The position numbers and the translations under genes were made by a program. Under the pieces are notes generated by a model. It was not told the origin of the DNA. It did not search any database and was given only the letters and a program-made list of their open reading frames with translations. From CAZBNB01 sp964493245 (lineage in GTDB: Bacteria; Pseudomonadota; Gammaproteobacteria; Legionellales; Legionellaceae), in NCBI GenBank assembly GCA_964493245.1, contig CAZBNB010000012.1, positions 4,583-68,582 on the forward strand: 64,000 nt of DNA, given 5' to 3'. Shown here one piece after another: positions 35,989-43,587 of the stretch. Each line of letters begins with the position of its first letter. Within the stretch, counting starts at the first letter, position 1.

Positions 35989-36310
35989 TGCTAGATTGGT
36001 TTTTGAATCTAGCATTTTGATACTTTTTTGAAACTACTCTCTAAACATTCAAAATCTAAAAAGTGGCGCTTCCGCAAACCTCTAGATAACCTACAGTCCA
36101 TGAATGCTAAACCTGCTAGATTGGTTTTTGAATCTAGCATTTTGATACTTTTTTGAAACTACTCTCTAAACATTCAAAATCTAAAAAGTGGCGTTTCTGC
36201 AAGCCTCTAGATAACCCACAGCTCATGAATGATAAATCTGCTAGATTGATTTTTGAATCCAGCATTTTGATACTTTTTTGAAACTGCTCTGTTAAACATT
36301 CAAAATCTAA
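35941..36310. repeat. Three tandem 125-bp repeats
   Basis: Units at 35941-36065, 36066-36190 and 36191 to about 36310. Units 1 and 2 are identical over 125 bases; unit 3 differs at about a dozen positions. Each unit holds the right arm of the neighbouring palindrome and a small hairpin with 8-bp arms (GCTAGATT and AATCTAGC). Together with the palindrome this fills the 662-base gap between smc and the desaturase gene. Two identical copies point to a recent duplication. Confidence 0.9.
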
Positions 36311-36329
36311 CGTTTTGAATGTTTAACAG
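36289..36329. terminator. Perfect 17-bp hairpin after the desaturase gene
   Basis: Arms 36289-36305 and 36313-36329 with a 7-nt loop, starting 10 bases beyond the desaturase stop on the minus strand. No T-run follows, so it could be a transcription stop, an mRNA 3' stabiliser, or simply the end of the third tandem unit, which it overlaps. Confidence 0.55.
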
Positions 36330-36339
36330 AGATTAATTA

Positions 36340-37527
36340 TTACGCTGTGACCGTTTTAGGAACATAACGCTTAATACGTTGTGCAAATTGATGCAAAACA
36401 TCTAAGCCAGACTCTTCTGCGTGCTTACACCATTGTTGTAGCGACTCAACCAGTTCTTTTTGTGAAGAGGCTGTTTTTAACCAAACATTTTGTAATGTTT
36501 GGCGATGGTGATATACGATACGCAATTGTTCGTAACGTTCTAACAGCGCTTGTAAACGTGTGTTCGCTTTGACAGACAGCAAACCGCTTTCACGTCGCAA
36601 TAAAGAACCTGCACCTGAAATGAGCTTTTTGTCTTGTTTGCTTGCCACATGTTCGCGACGCACTTGTTCTAGCATTGGCTTTAAAACATGTTTGTAATAG
36701 TTTGACATCACTTGAAAACGATTAGAGATAACGGCTTTCACGGTGTCTAAATCAACATGTAATTTCGTTTGGCATTCGATCAACTTTGGTGGCAACTTCT
36801 TCACTTTTGCCAAACCAAGGAAAGACAATATACGGATATACATCCAACCTAAATCGAATTCCCACCACTTGACAGAAAATTTAGCCGATGATGCAAACGT
36901 GTGGTGATTGTTGTGCAACTCTTCACCACCAATCCAAAAGCCCCATGGAATCACGTTGGTAGCCGCATCGGGACATTCAAAGTTACGATATCCCCAATAG
37001 TGGCCAATGCCATTCACAACACCTGCGGCCCAAACCGGAATCCATAACATTTGAATAGCCCAGATAGAAAGACCAGGTAATCCAAATAATAATAAATTAA
37101 TCAACAGCATGATACGCACGCCTTTCGAAGAATGAGGGGCATAAAGCTTGCGCTCAATCCAATCATCGGGCGTACCATGGGAATATTTTTCAATCATTTC
37201 ACGATCTTTACGTGCAGCACGATACAACTCAGCACCTTCCCAAAAAACCTTTTTAATGCCGAGAACCACTGGACTATGTGGATCGCCTTCTACGTCCGTT
37301 GTGGCATGGTGCTTACGGTGAATGGCAACCCATTCTGCTGTGATCATACCGGTTGTCAACCAAAGCCAGAGACGAAAAAAATGACTGATAATGGGATGCA
37401 ATGTTAATGCACGGTGTGTTTGGTTACGATGAAGATAAATGGTTACTGCAGCAATAGTCACTTGCGTCAGAATGATGGTGGCAACAATGTACCCCCAAAC
37501 CGATAAATTTAAAACACCAAAAATCAT
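36340..37527 (-). CDS. Acyl-CoA desaturase / fatty acid delta-9 desaturase family
   Basis: 395 residues from ATG 37525-37527, preceded by GGAG at a 6-base spacing; two upstream in-frame starts lack this. Membrane di-iron desaturase: His boxes HRNQTHR near residue 34, HRKHHA near 71 and HNNHH near 205, with hydrophobic segments at about 5-27, 48-70 and 140-185. It adds a cis double bond to acyl chains at the inner membrane, tuning fluidity. A C-terminal extension of about 140 residues, rich in charged residues and helical, goes beyond the usual core. A monocistronic gene between repeat-rich spacers. Confidence 0.88.
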   Translation of the reverse strand: MIFGVLNLSVWGYIVATIILTQVTIAAVTIYLHRNQTHRALTLHPIISHFFRLWLWLTTGMITAEWVAIHRKHHATTDVEGDPHSPVVLGIKKVFWEGAELYRAARKDREMIEKYSHGTPDDWIERKLYAPHSSKGVRIMLLINLLLFGLPGLSIWAIQMLWIPVWAAGVVNGIGHYWGYRNFECPDAATNVIPWGFWIGGEELHNNHHTFASSAKFSVKWWEFDLGWMYIRILSFLGLAKVKKLPPKLIECQTKLHVDLDTVKAVISNRFQVMSNYYKHVLKPMLEQVRREHVASKQDKKLISGAGSLLRRESGLLSVKANTRLQALLERYEQLRIVYHHRQTLQNVWLKTASSQKELVESLQQWCKHAEESGLDVLHQFAQRIKRYVPKTVTA

Positions 37528-37823
37528 TGTTTTCTCCATAACAAAAAAAGAGATTGGTGGATATGATAACACATTTTGTACAGGTTATGGGAGAAATTCT
37601 AAAAAATAGCTTTGAAACCGCTCTCCCGCTCCCGCAATCTTTCAAAATTTTTTGCGTAAGTCCCCTCATTAAGGGGGCCAGGGGAAAAACTGACAAAAAG
37701 AGAAATTTCAAAATAATATCTCATATTTTATTGACTTAAATCATTCTCAATAACCATTCTTGATATTGATTTCTCATTCTATTATACTTCATATGAGTTT
37801 TGAGAATAAAGGATAATAAATCA
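37528..37823. other. Spacer upstream of the desaturase gene
   Basis: 296 bases with no convincing gene. It holds a short hairpin (CCCCT-CATTA-AGGGG near 37662-37676) and, just before it, TTTTGCGTAAGTCC, which resembles the ends of the two MITE copies elsewhere in the window. This could be a relic insertion end. The right side is AT-rich and must hold the promoter for the DUF4160 gene. Confidence 0.4.
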
Positions 37824-38084
37824 ATGCCAACGATCAGTGCATTTTATGGAATACTGATTCAAATGTTTTGGAATGATCACGCGCCGCCACATTTCCATGC
37901 GCGCTATGGTGAATATAGTGGAATCATTGATATCAATTCATTGCAAATGCTAGAAGGTGATTTGCCTAAACGCGCACTGGGTCTAATCGTAGACTGGGCT
38001 AAATTACACCAAAATGAATTATTAACTGATTGGGATTTGTGCACTAAAAAACAAATGCCTAATAAAATAGAGCCATTGAAATAG
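37824..38084 (+). CDS. DUF4160 family protein
   Basis: 86 residues from ATG 37824 (AGGA about 10 bases upstream); a TTG at 37800 is less likely. The sequence MPTISAFYGILIQMFW, HAPPHFHARYGEYSG, and a Trp/Leu-rich C-terminus (LIVDWAKLHQNELLTDWDLC) is typical of DUF4160. Genes of this family commonly sit directly before a DUF2442 gene, as here, and such pairs are often suspected to be toxin-antitoxin-like, but no activity is established to my knowledge. First of a three-gene plus-strand unit with DUF2442 and a serine recombinase. Confidence 0.85.
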   Translation: MPTISAFYGILIQMFWNDHAPPHFHARYGEYSGIIDINSLQMLEGDLPKRALGLIVDWAKLHQNELLTDWDLCTKKQMPNKIEPLK

Positions 38085-38094
38085 GGGGAGCATT

Positions 38095-38349
38095 ATGTAT
38101 TGGGATGTCACCGCAGTAAAACCAACGCAGCATTTAGTGCTTCAAGTGAAATTCTCTGATGGATTACAAGGTACTGTGCGGTTCGAACCATCACATTTAA
38201 CAGGTGTGTTTGAATCGTTAAAAGATGAAAAGTATTTTAATCAAGTATTTGTTGATCATGGTGTTGTGACTTGGCCAGGTGAACTTGATTTAGCACCAGA
38301 TGCTATGCACACAGAAATAAAGAAAAACGGCTGCTGGGTATTGGAATAA
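38095..38349 (+). CDS. DUF2442 family protein
   Basis: 84 residues, ATG preceded by GGGGGAG. Starts MYWDVTAVKPTQHLVLQVKF, then DGLQGTVRFEPSHLTGVFE and VTWPGELDLAPDAMH, the usual DUF2442 pattern. No DNA-binding or catalytic motif is visible. Ten bases after the DUF4160 gene and three bases before the recombinase gene, so the three are very likely cotranscribed. The proposed role as partner of DUF4160 is inferred from adjacency. Confidence 0.85.
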   Translation: MYWDVTAVKPTQHLVLQVKFSDGLQGTVRFEPSHLTGVFESLKDEKYFNQVFVDHGVVTWPGELDLAPDAMHTEIKKNGCWVLE

Positions 38350-38352
38350 TTT

Positions 38353-38916
38353 ATGCTGGTTGGTTATGCAAGGGGCTTAACTGTAGATCAAAATTTAGAT
38401 CACCAACTTTCTGCATTGGGAAATGCTGGCTGTGAAAAAATTTATCAAGATCAAATATCTGGAACTAAAACCACACGACCTGGGCTGGAGTTAGCACTTG
38501 AAATATTAAGAAAAGACGATACGTTCGTCGTTTGGAAATTAGACCGATTAGGTCGTTCTGTAAAAGGGTTGATTGATTTGGTTAATCAACTTCATCACAA
38601 AGGAATTCACTTTAAAAGTCTTACTGATAATATTGATACATCAACGCCGTCTGGCCGCGTCTTTTTTCATGTAATGGCAAGTCTTGCACAAATGGAGCGA
38701 GAATTAATGACTGAAAGAACTAAAGCGGGACTCGCCGCAGCCAAAGCAAAGGGACGTGTTGGTGGTCGAAAGCGAAAAATGACTCAAAATAAGATTGACT
38801 CAGCCAAACAATTACTCGCTAATGGTACGCTGCCCAAAGATGTTGCTCGAAATTTAGGCATATCTGTGCCAACTTTATATCGTTGGTTGCCTGCATCAAC
38901 CAATTTTACTGGTTGA
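38353..38916 (+). CDS. Serine recombinase (resolvase/invertase family), catalytic serine replaced by Leu
   Basis: 187 residues. N-terminal resolvase domain and C-terminal helix-turn-helix (GTLPKDVARNLGISVPTLYRWL) of the Gin/Hin/Tn3-resolvase type. The catalytic pocket Arg7, Arg65 and Arg68 (WKLDRLGRS) are intact, as is the E-helix region MASLAQMERELMTERTKAGL. The motif that should read YARVST-DQ is YARGLTVDQ: codon 9 is TTA (Leu) where the nucleophilic Ser should be, one base from TCA. The protein should bind DNA but not cut it. It is either a recently killed recombinase or a DNA-binding regulator. Part of the plus-strand unit with DUF4160 and DUF2442. Confidence 0.88.
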   Translation: MLVGYARGLTVDQNLDHQLSALGNAGCEKIYQDQISGTKTTRPGLELALEILRKDDTFVVWKLDRLGRSVKGLIDLVNQLHHKGIHFKSLTDNIDTSTPSGRVFFHVMASLAQMERELMTERTKAGLAAAKAKGRVGGRKRKMTQNKIDSAKQLLANGTLPKDVARNLGISVPTLYRWLPASTNFTG

Positions 38917-39041
38917 TGATTATAAGGACTTTTTACTGACACTATGGGAATTTTGCCGATGACTTGCTGTAATTGCATTCTCCGAACTGACTATGGAAAT
39001 ATAGCTGTGATGACCTCAGTTCTTCCACACGCCCCCATTAA

Positions 39042-39215
39042 CTATCCAAGAGCACTGACTACAACATAAAGCCTTTCGTCCGAACACTTATCTAACTCAT
39101 TAATCACATCATGAAACGCTTTAGATAATGCGATGAAATCCTTACTCAAAGAAGCTTCTGGTAATTTAAAAAATGGCTCATAATACAGGTGTATTATTTT
39201 TCGTTCGCTCTGAAC
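39042..39215 (-). pseudogene. Possible remnant of an unidentified gene
   Basis: In the 417-base gap between the recombinase and the acyltransferase genes, the minus strand has an open stretch of about 57 codons without a start, reading ERKIIHLYYEPFFKLPEA and on to a stop at 39042-39044. A second frame upstream (ESWLEEEGDDSQCIIILS) ends near where this one becomes open, as expected of a frameshifted gene. I recognise no family. The rest of the gap holds a small hairpin with a T-run (near 39183-39203) and nothing else clear. Confidence 0.25.
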
Positions 39216-39333
39216 TCAAAGATAAAATAATAATGCACTGGGAATCATCGCCCTCCTCTTCGAGCCATGATTGAATCGATTGTAAATTTATTATACCCTT
39301 CAAGATCTTTGAATAAAGAGTGATATCACTGTT

Positions 39334-40074
39334 ATGAAATCCAATCCGCTATACTGCTTCGCTATTTTATGTGCCACGCTTTTTTGTACCGGTTATACTT
39401 CTATAAAAACGGTCTTTAAATCATTGTTAGGTACGGTCACAAAAACATGGTGCGATGAAGAGTTACAGCGCTGGGGTAATCGCATTTTAAAATTAATTCG
39501 AATTAAATACACGCTCGTCAATCCCAAGCATATCGCACCTAAGCAGGGACAACCAACGATTATTATGTGTAATCACAGCAGCTTATTTGATATTCCCTTG
39601 AGTTATCATGCCTTTCCAAATGAATCCATACGCATGCTTGCCAAACACGAGTTATTTAAAGTCCCTTTTTTTGGTAAATCCATGGTCGCTGCTGGTTTCC
39701 CGCGTATCACACGGAATAATCGTCGACAAGCGATTCAAGATCTGATCATTGTTGAAAAAATGTTACGGTCAGGCACCGTGATTTGGGTAGCACCTGAGGG
39801 CAGACGCTCCCATGATGGTAAATTAGCACCTTTTAAAAAAGGCGCTTTTATTACTGCGATTAAGACTCACGCAACGATTATTCCCATTGGTATTCGTGGT
39901 GCCAACCGTATTTTACCGGCGAAGTCTCTAAGGTTAAATTTAGGCCAAGAAATTGAAGTGTATGTGGGAGAGCCTATTGATACAAAAGAGTATACATTAG
40001 ATAATAAAGAAGCATTGATAGCGACTGTACACGAAAAAATGTTAGCATTGGTTGGTGAGCGGCCACACTCATAA
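39334..40074 (+). CDS. 1-acyl-sn-glycerol-3-phosphate acyltransferase family (PlsC-like)
   Basis: 246 residues. LPLAT fold with motif I NHSSLFD near residue 86, motif II region FPRITRNNRR, motif III APEGRRSHDGKLAPFKKG and motif IV IPIGIRGA. One hydrophobic segment at the N-terminus (about 7-24) anchors it to the inner membrane. It likely makes phosphatidic acid from lysophosphatidic acid, although members of this family also acylate other lipids. It is convergent with coaD, ending 9 bases before it. Confidence 0.85.
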   Translation: MKSNPLYCFAILCATLFCTGYTSIKTVFKSLLGTVTKTWCDEELQRWGNRILKLIRIKYTLVNPKHIAPKQGQPTIIMCNHSSLFDIPLSYHAFPNESIRMLAKHELFKVPFFGKSMVAAGFPRITRNNRRQAIQDLIIVEKMLRSGTVIWVAPEGRRSHDGKLAPFKKGAFITAIKTHATIIPIGIRGANRILPAKSLRLNLGQEIEVYVGEPIDTKEYTLDNKEALIATVHEKMLALVGERPHS

Positions 40075-40083
40075 TCCTCACCA

Positions 40084-40563
40084 TCAGAACTTCTGAGAAC
40101 ACATATACGCAGCAACATTAGGTGGAACAAATGGCGTAATATCTCCACCAAACGCTGCCACTTCTTTCACAAGGCTAGAGGACACAAACATTAAGTTTTC
40201 CGAGGGTGTTAAAAAAAGCGTTTCAATCTCTGGACACAGTTGACGATTCATACCAGCCAACTGGAATTCATACTCAAAATCAGAGACCGCACGTAAACCG
40301 CGTAGAATAATATTCGCACCTTGTTCACGGGCAAAATGAATCAACAACGTTTCAAAGCCAATCACTTCCACACCGGGAATGTGACCAACACACTGCTTTG
40401 CTAGAGCGATGCGCTCAGACCAGACAATATGTGGTTGTTTCTTCGGATTACTTGCAACCGCGACTACCACTTTAGAAAACAACGTCGCTGCACGCTTAAT
40501 GATATCAACGTGACCATTGGTGATGGGATCAAACGTTCCCGGATAAATCGCTTTTTTATTCAT
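40084..40563 (-). CDS. coaD: Phosphopantetheine adenylyltransferase
   Basis: 159 residues from ATG 40561-40563 (GAGG 7 bases upstream), exactly the usual length; a 12-residue longer reading is not supported. Penultimate step of coenzyme A synthesis. Nucleotidyltransferase motif YPGTFDPITNGHVDII near residue 7, RGLRAVSDFEYEFQLAGMN and LFLTPSENLMFVSSSLVKE. The gene stands alone. Confidence 0.97.
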   Translation of the reverse strand: MNKKAIYPGTFDPITNGHVDIIKRAATLFSKVVVAVASNPKKQPHIVWSERIALAKQCVGHIPGVEVIGFETLLIHFAREQGANIILRGLRAVSDFEYEFQLAGMNRQLCPEIETLFLTPSENLMFVSSSLVKEVAAFGGDITPFVPPNVAAYMCSQKF

Positions 40564-40796
40564 GCAAAGACCTCGATTCGACTGCCTTAAATTATGCAAT
40601 ATTTCTTAGGATATGCAACTATTTGCGCCAGAGCGATAAAATCGACAACCGTCACATTGCAAATATGCGTGTATAACGCCATTGTTAACAAATCCTAATA
40701 TACGCCTTGCTCATTATTTTTTCGTTTAAACGGAAAAGGCCTTCGCATCAATGTCGAAAACTCATGTACGGAGCGTATCTATAGACTACACTATTA
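40564..40796. other. Spacer upstream of coaD
   Basis: About 230 bases with no convincing gene on either strand. It must hold the coaD promoter. A perfect 10-base palindrome (CGTTTAAACG, 40723-40732) sits in a slightly longer imperfect stem. Nothing else recognised. Confidence 0.4.
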
Positions 40797-40801
40797 ATTA
40801 A

Positions 40802-40924
40802 CAGGACTGACGAAAAACATCGAGGTCGAGGCGGATTTTATTTTTAATGAGGGAGTTTAGATAACTAAATGACCGAATTAAAAATAAAATCCAACGAAGA
40901 GATCGGTGTTTTACGTAAGTCCTG
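40802..40924. mobile_element. MITE-like element, copy A (123 bp)
   Basis: Ends CAGGACT and AGTCCTG; arms of about 47 bp form an imperfect terminal inverted repeat (left CAGGACTGACGAAAAACA, right on the other strand CAGGACTTACGTAAAACA). Flanked by a 5-bp direct repeat ATTAA (40797-40801 and 40925-40929), the signature of transposition. A related copy lies at 55346-55458. No coding capacity; it must be moved by a transposase encoded elsewhere. Its right end is 27 bases from the start of the next gene. Confidence 0.85.
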
Positions 40925-40951
40925 ATTAAATAGAAACGCAGGTGTATCGAT

Positions 40952-41974
40952 ATGAAAACTATTTTTGCAGCATCTACATGCCTATTATTGCTTTGTGCAA
41001 TTCAATCTCATTTAATCGCCTCACAAACGCCATACTTTGATAACGATGGTCGTACAGATATAAAATCTGGCGGTGTACGCATGATTCCTATAAAAACGCC
41101 CAAAGGTACCTTCAACGTATGGACAAAGCGCACAGGTAATAATCCAACAATTAAAGTACTACTTTTACATGGTGGCCCTGGTGGTAATCATGAATATCTC
41201 GAGGCTTTTGATAGTTATTTTCCTGCTGCTAAAATTGAGTACTATTACTATGATCAATTAGGTTCATCTTATAGTGACCAACCCAATGAACCTGAGCTTG
41301 TTAATCTGTCACATTATGTTGAGGAAGTAGAGCAGGTACGAAAAGCGCTTGGTTTAGATCGCAGTAATTTTTATTTGTATGGACAATCTTGGGGTGGTTT
41401 GTTAGCGATTGAATACGCATTGAAATATCAAAAAAACCTCAAAGGATTAGTTATTTCTAATATGATGGCTAGTATTCCTGCCTATAATGCCTATGCTAAA
41501 AATGTGCTAATGCCTATGATGGATAAGCATGCACTTTCTGAAATAAAAAAATTCGAGGCGGAAGGTAAATATGAAGATCCTAAATATGCAACACTGTTAA
41601 AAGAGTATTACTATACGAAACATGTGCTACGCGAACCGGCCAACAAATGGCCTGAACCCGTTGAACGTTCGCTTAAGCATATCAATCCTAAAATCTATAT
41701 TCCTATGCAAGGACCGAGTGAATTGGGTGCTAGTGGCGCTTTAGTAGACTGGGATCGTTCGAAAGAGTTAGTGAAAATCACCGTACCTACGTTAATCATG
41801 GCTGCGCGTTACGACACAATGGATCCTAAGTATCTAAAATGGATGGCAGGTCAACTGAAGCACGGACAATATCTATACTGCCCTAATGGTAGTCATCTGG
41901 CGATGTACGACGACCAAAAATGTTATTTCGATGGATTAATAAAATTTTTATATGATGTTGATGCGGGCAATTAA
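40952..41974 (+). CDS. Exported alpha/beta hydrolase, proline iminopeptidase-like (S33)
   Basis: 340 residues with a signal peptide (MKTIFAASTCLLLLCAIQSH, cleavage before about residue 25). Oxyanion-hole motif LLHGGPGGNHEYL, nucleophile elbow GQSWGGLLAIEYA with Ser146, acid in MAARYDTMDP, and catalytic His in CPNGSHLAMYD. HGGPGG and the cap region resemble proline iminopeptidases, which remove N-terminal proline from peptides; export to the periplasm or outside is less usual for this family. Substrate is inferred only. The MITE directly upstream means that its promoter lies in or before that element. Confidence 0.85.
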   Translation: MKTIFAASTCLLLLCAIQSHLIASQTPYFDNDGRTDIKSGGVRMIPIKTPKGTFNVWTKRTGNNPTIKVLLLHGGPGGNHEYLEAFDSYFPAAKIEYYYYDQLGSSYSDQPNEPELVNLSHYVEEVEQVRKALGLDRSNFYLYGQSWGGLLAIEYALKYQKNLKGLVISNMMASIPAYNAYAKNVLMPMMDKHALSEIKKFEAEGKYEDPKYATLLKEYYYTKHVLREPANKWPEPVERSLKHINPKIYIPMQGPSELGASGALVDWDRSKELVKITVPTLIMAARYDTMDPKYLKWMAGQLKHGQYLYCPNGSHLAMYDDQKCYFDGLIKFLYDVDAGN

Positions 41975-42073
41975 AACTTAACGAAACGTTTTATTATGTT
42001 ATGGTATACAACCGCCTATTTGCATCACCCATATCGAGAATGTTAAGATTTTTATTTGTATACAAGGACAAGA

Positions 42074-42697
42074 ATGAAAAAAATATATCTATGTGCTGCA
42101 TCGCTGTTATGCCTTTCTGCTTGCACATCTATCAAAGCTCCCTCTTCCGTTAACGAACAGGTTGAGCCTAAAACTTTATCTTCCGCGCAGACCAACGCCC
42201 AAGTTGAAGCAATCAAGCCTGGCTCTGTACCCAATACCTTTGTACTATCAGGCGCCATTGCTGCTAAAAGTCATAAAAAAGGCTGGTCTGCTACTGCGGA
42301 TTGGAAACAATCTGGTCCACATACTTACCAAATTACCTTGATGGGACCAATGGGCAGCCAAGCAGTCCGTATCGAAGAGCAGCATGGGAAAGTGATTTAT
42401 CAAGAAGGTGCACAGACACTAACCTCATCCAATGGTGATAATTTACTGGCCAAGAAAACCGGTATTCGTCTGCCCGTCAATAGTCTTTACTATTGGGTAC
42501 GTGGTATTCCCGCTCCTGGCGTCATACAGTCCGCCACACGTAATGGCAATGGTCAATTACAAGTCCTCAAACAAGCGGGTTATACCATTGAATATGTTGA
42601 TTATATGAATGCCCAATCTTATGTATTGCCACACAAAATTCGTCTATCAGGTCCAGATTTGACGGTGAAATTGATTATTAAAAAGTGGCAAATATGA
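42074..42697 (+). CDS. lolB: Outer-membrane lipoprotein LolB
   Basis: 207 residues from ATG 42074 with AGGA upstream. Lipoprotein signal MKKIYLCAASLLCLSAC with lipobox LSAC. The mature part has the LolB pattern FVLSGAIAAKSHKKGWSATADWKQ, YQITLMGPMGSQAVRIEE and YYWVRGIPAPG. LolB receives lipoproteins from LolA and inserts them in the outer membrane. The usual partner genes (ispE, prs) are not adjacent; instead its stop overlaps the msrB-msrA start (ATGA). Confidence 0.88.
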   Translation: MKKIYLCAASLLCLSACTSIKAPSSVNEQVEPKTLSSAQTNAQVEAIKPGSVPNTFVLSGAIAAKSHKKGWSATADWKQSGPHTYQITLMGPMGSQAVRIEEQHGKVIYQEGAQTLTSSNGDNLLAKKTGIRLPVNSLYYWVRGIPAPGVIQSATRNGNGQLQVLKQAGYTIEYVDYMNAQSYVLPHKIRLSGPDLTVKLIIKKWQI

Positions 42698-43548
42698 TAC
42701 TAAAAGACGCGAGTCTGCCTGAGGGCGTTTTAGAAATCATTCGCCATCAGGCCACAGAAAAGCCTTTCACTGTGACAGAAACCTCACCCCGCCCCGGCAG
42801 TTACCTCTGCCGAGGTTGTGGGTTAGCACTATTCCGCACACAGATGCAGTTTTCTTCACACTGCGGTTGGCCGAGTTTTGATGAGGCCATTGCTGAAGCT
42901 GTAGCAGAGCGTCCGGATGCCGACGGACAAAGAACAGAGATTCTTTGTGCTCGTTGTCAGGCCCATTTGGGCCATGTATTCACAGGCGAAGGGTTTACTT
43001 TTAAAAACCGACGTCATTGTGTGAATTCTTTAAGTCTGGATTTTGTGGTTGACCAAACTGTATTAGATAGTGAAGAAGCTATTGTTGCGGGCGGATGCTT
43101 CTGGGGAATACAACATTATTTCAACCAATTGCCTGGCGTGTTAAAAACCGAAGTAGGCTACACCGGAGGACAAACTGCCTCACCGAGCTACCATGATGTT
43201 TGTAGCGGTCAAACGGGTCACTACGAGGGCATCCGCATACTGTTCGACACGGCTAAATTGGATTATACAACCATCGTTAAATATTTTTTCAATATTCATG
43301 ATCCAACACAACACGACGGCCAAGGTCCGGATCGTGGGCAGCAATATCAAAGTGCGGTTTTTGTTTACGAGGAAAAACAAAAACATATTGCGACCGATCT
43401 TATCCTGCAATTGGATAAAAAAGGCTATATTGCCACCACAGCATTACGACCTGTATCGGTTTTTTGGCCAGCAGAAGAAGCGCATCAAGATTATTATGCA
43501 AAACATACTCAAGCACCTTATTGCCATCGATATGTTAATCGTCTCTAG
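42694..43548 (+). CDS. msrBA: Fused methionine sulfoxide reductase MsrB-MsrA
   Basis: 284 residues from ATG 42694, overlapping the lolB stop; a GTG at 42685 is an alternative. N-terminal MsrB domain (about 1-120): zinc cysteines 39/42 and 85/88 (CRGC, CARC) and catalytic Cys109 in RRHCVNSLSLDF. C-terminal MsrA domain (about 125-284): catalytic Cys135 in AGGCFWGIQHYF, then VGYTGG. The fusion repairs both R and S methionine sulfoxides in proteins. The order B-A is the reverse of Neisseria PilB (A-B). No signal peptide, so cytoplasmic. Confidence 0.94.
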   Translation: MILKDASLPEGVLEIIRHQATEKPFTVTETSPRPGSYLCRGCGLALFRTQMQFSSHCGWPSFDEAIAEAVAERPDADGQRTEILCARCQAHLGHVFTGEGFTFKNRRHCVNSLSLDFVVDQTVLDSEEAIVAGGCFWGIQHYFNQLPGVLKTEVGYTGGQTASPSYHDVCSGQTGHYEGIRILFDTAKLDYTTIVKYFFNIHDPTQHDGQGPDRGQQYQSAVFVYEEKQKHIATDLILQLDKKGYIATTALRPVSVFWPAEEAHQDYYAKHTQAPYCHRYVNRL

Positions 43549-43587
43549 AGTTAATCTGTTTGGTATATACCCAAAGAGAGATACTTA

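Noticed and set aside
35941..36310. CRISPR array
   Set aside because: Units are 125 bp and abut directly with no unique spacers; there are no cas genes.
43559..43575. Small palindrome between msrBA and epmA as a bidirectional terminator
   Set aside because: The stem is AT-rich and short with no T-run; too weak to call.
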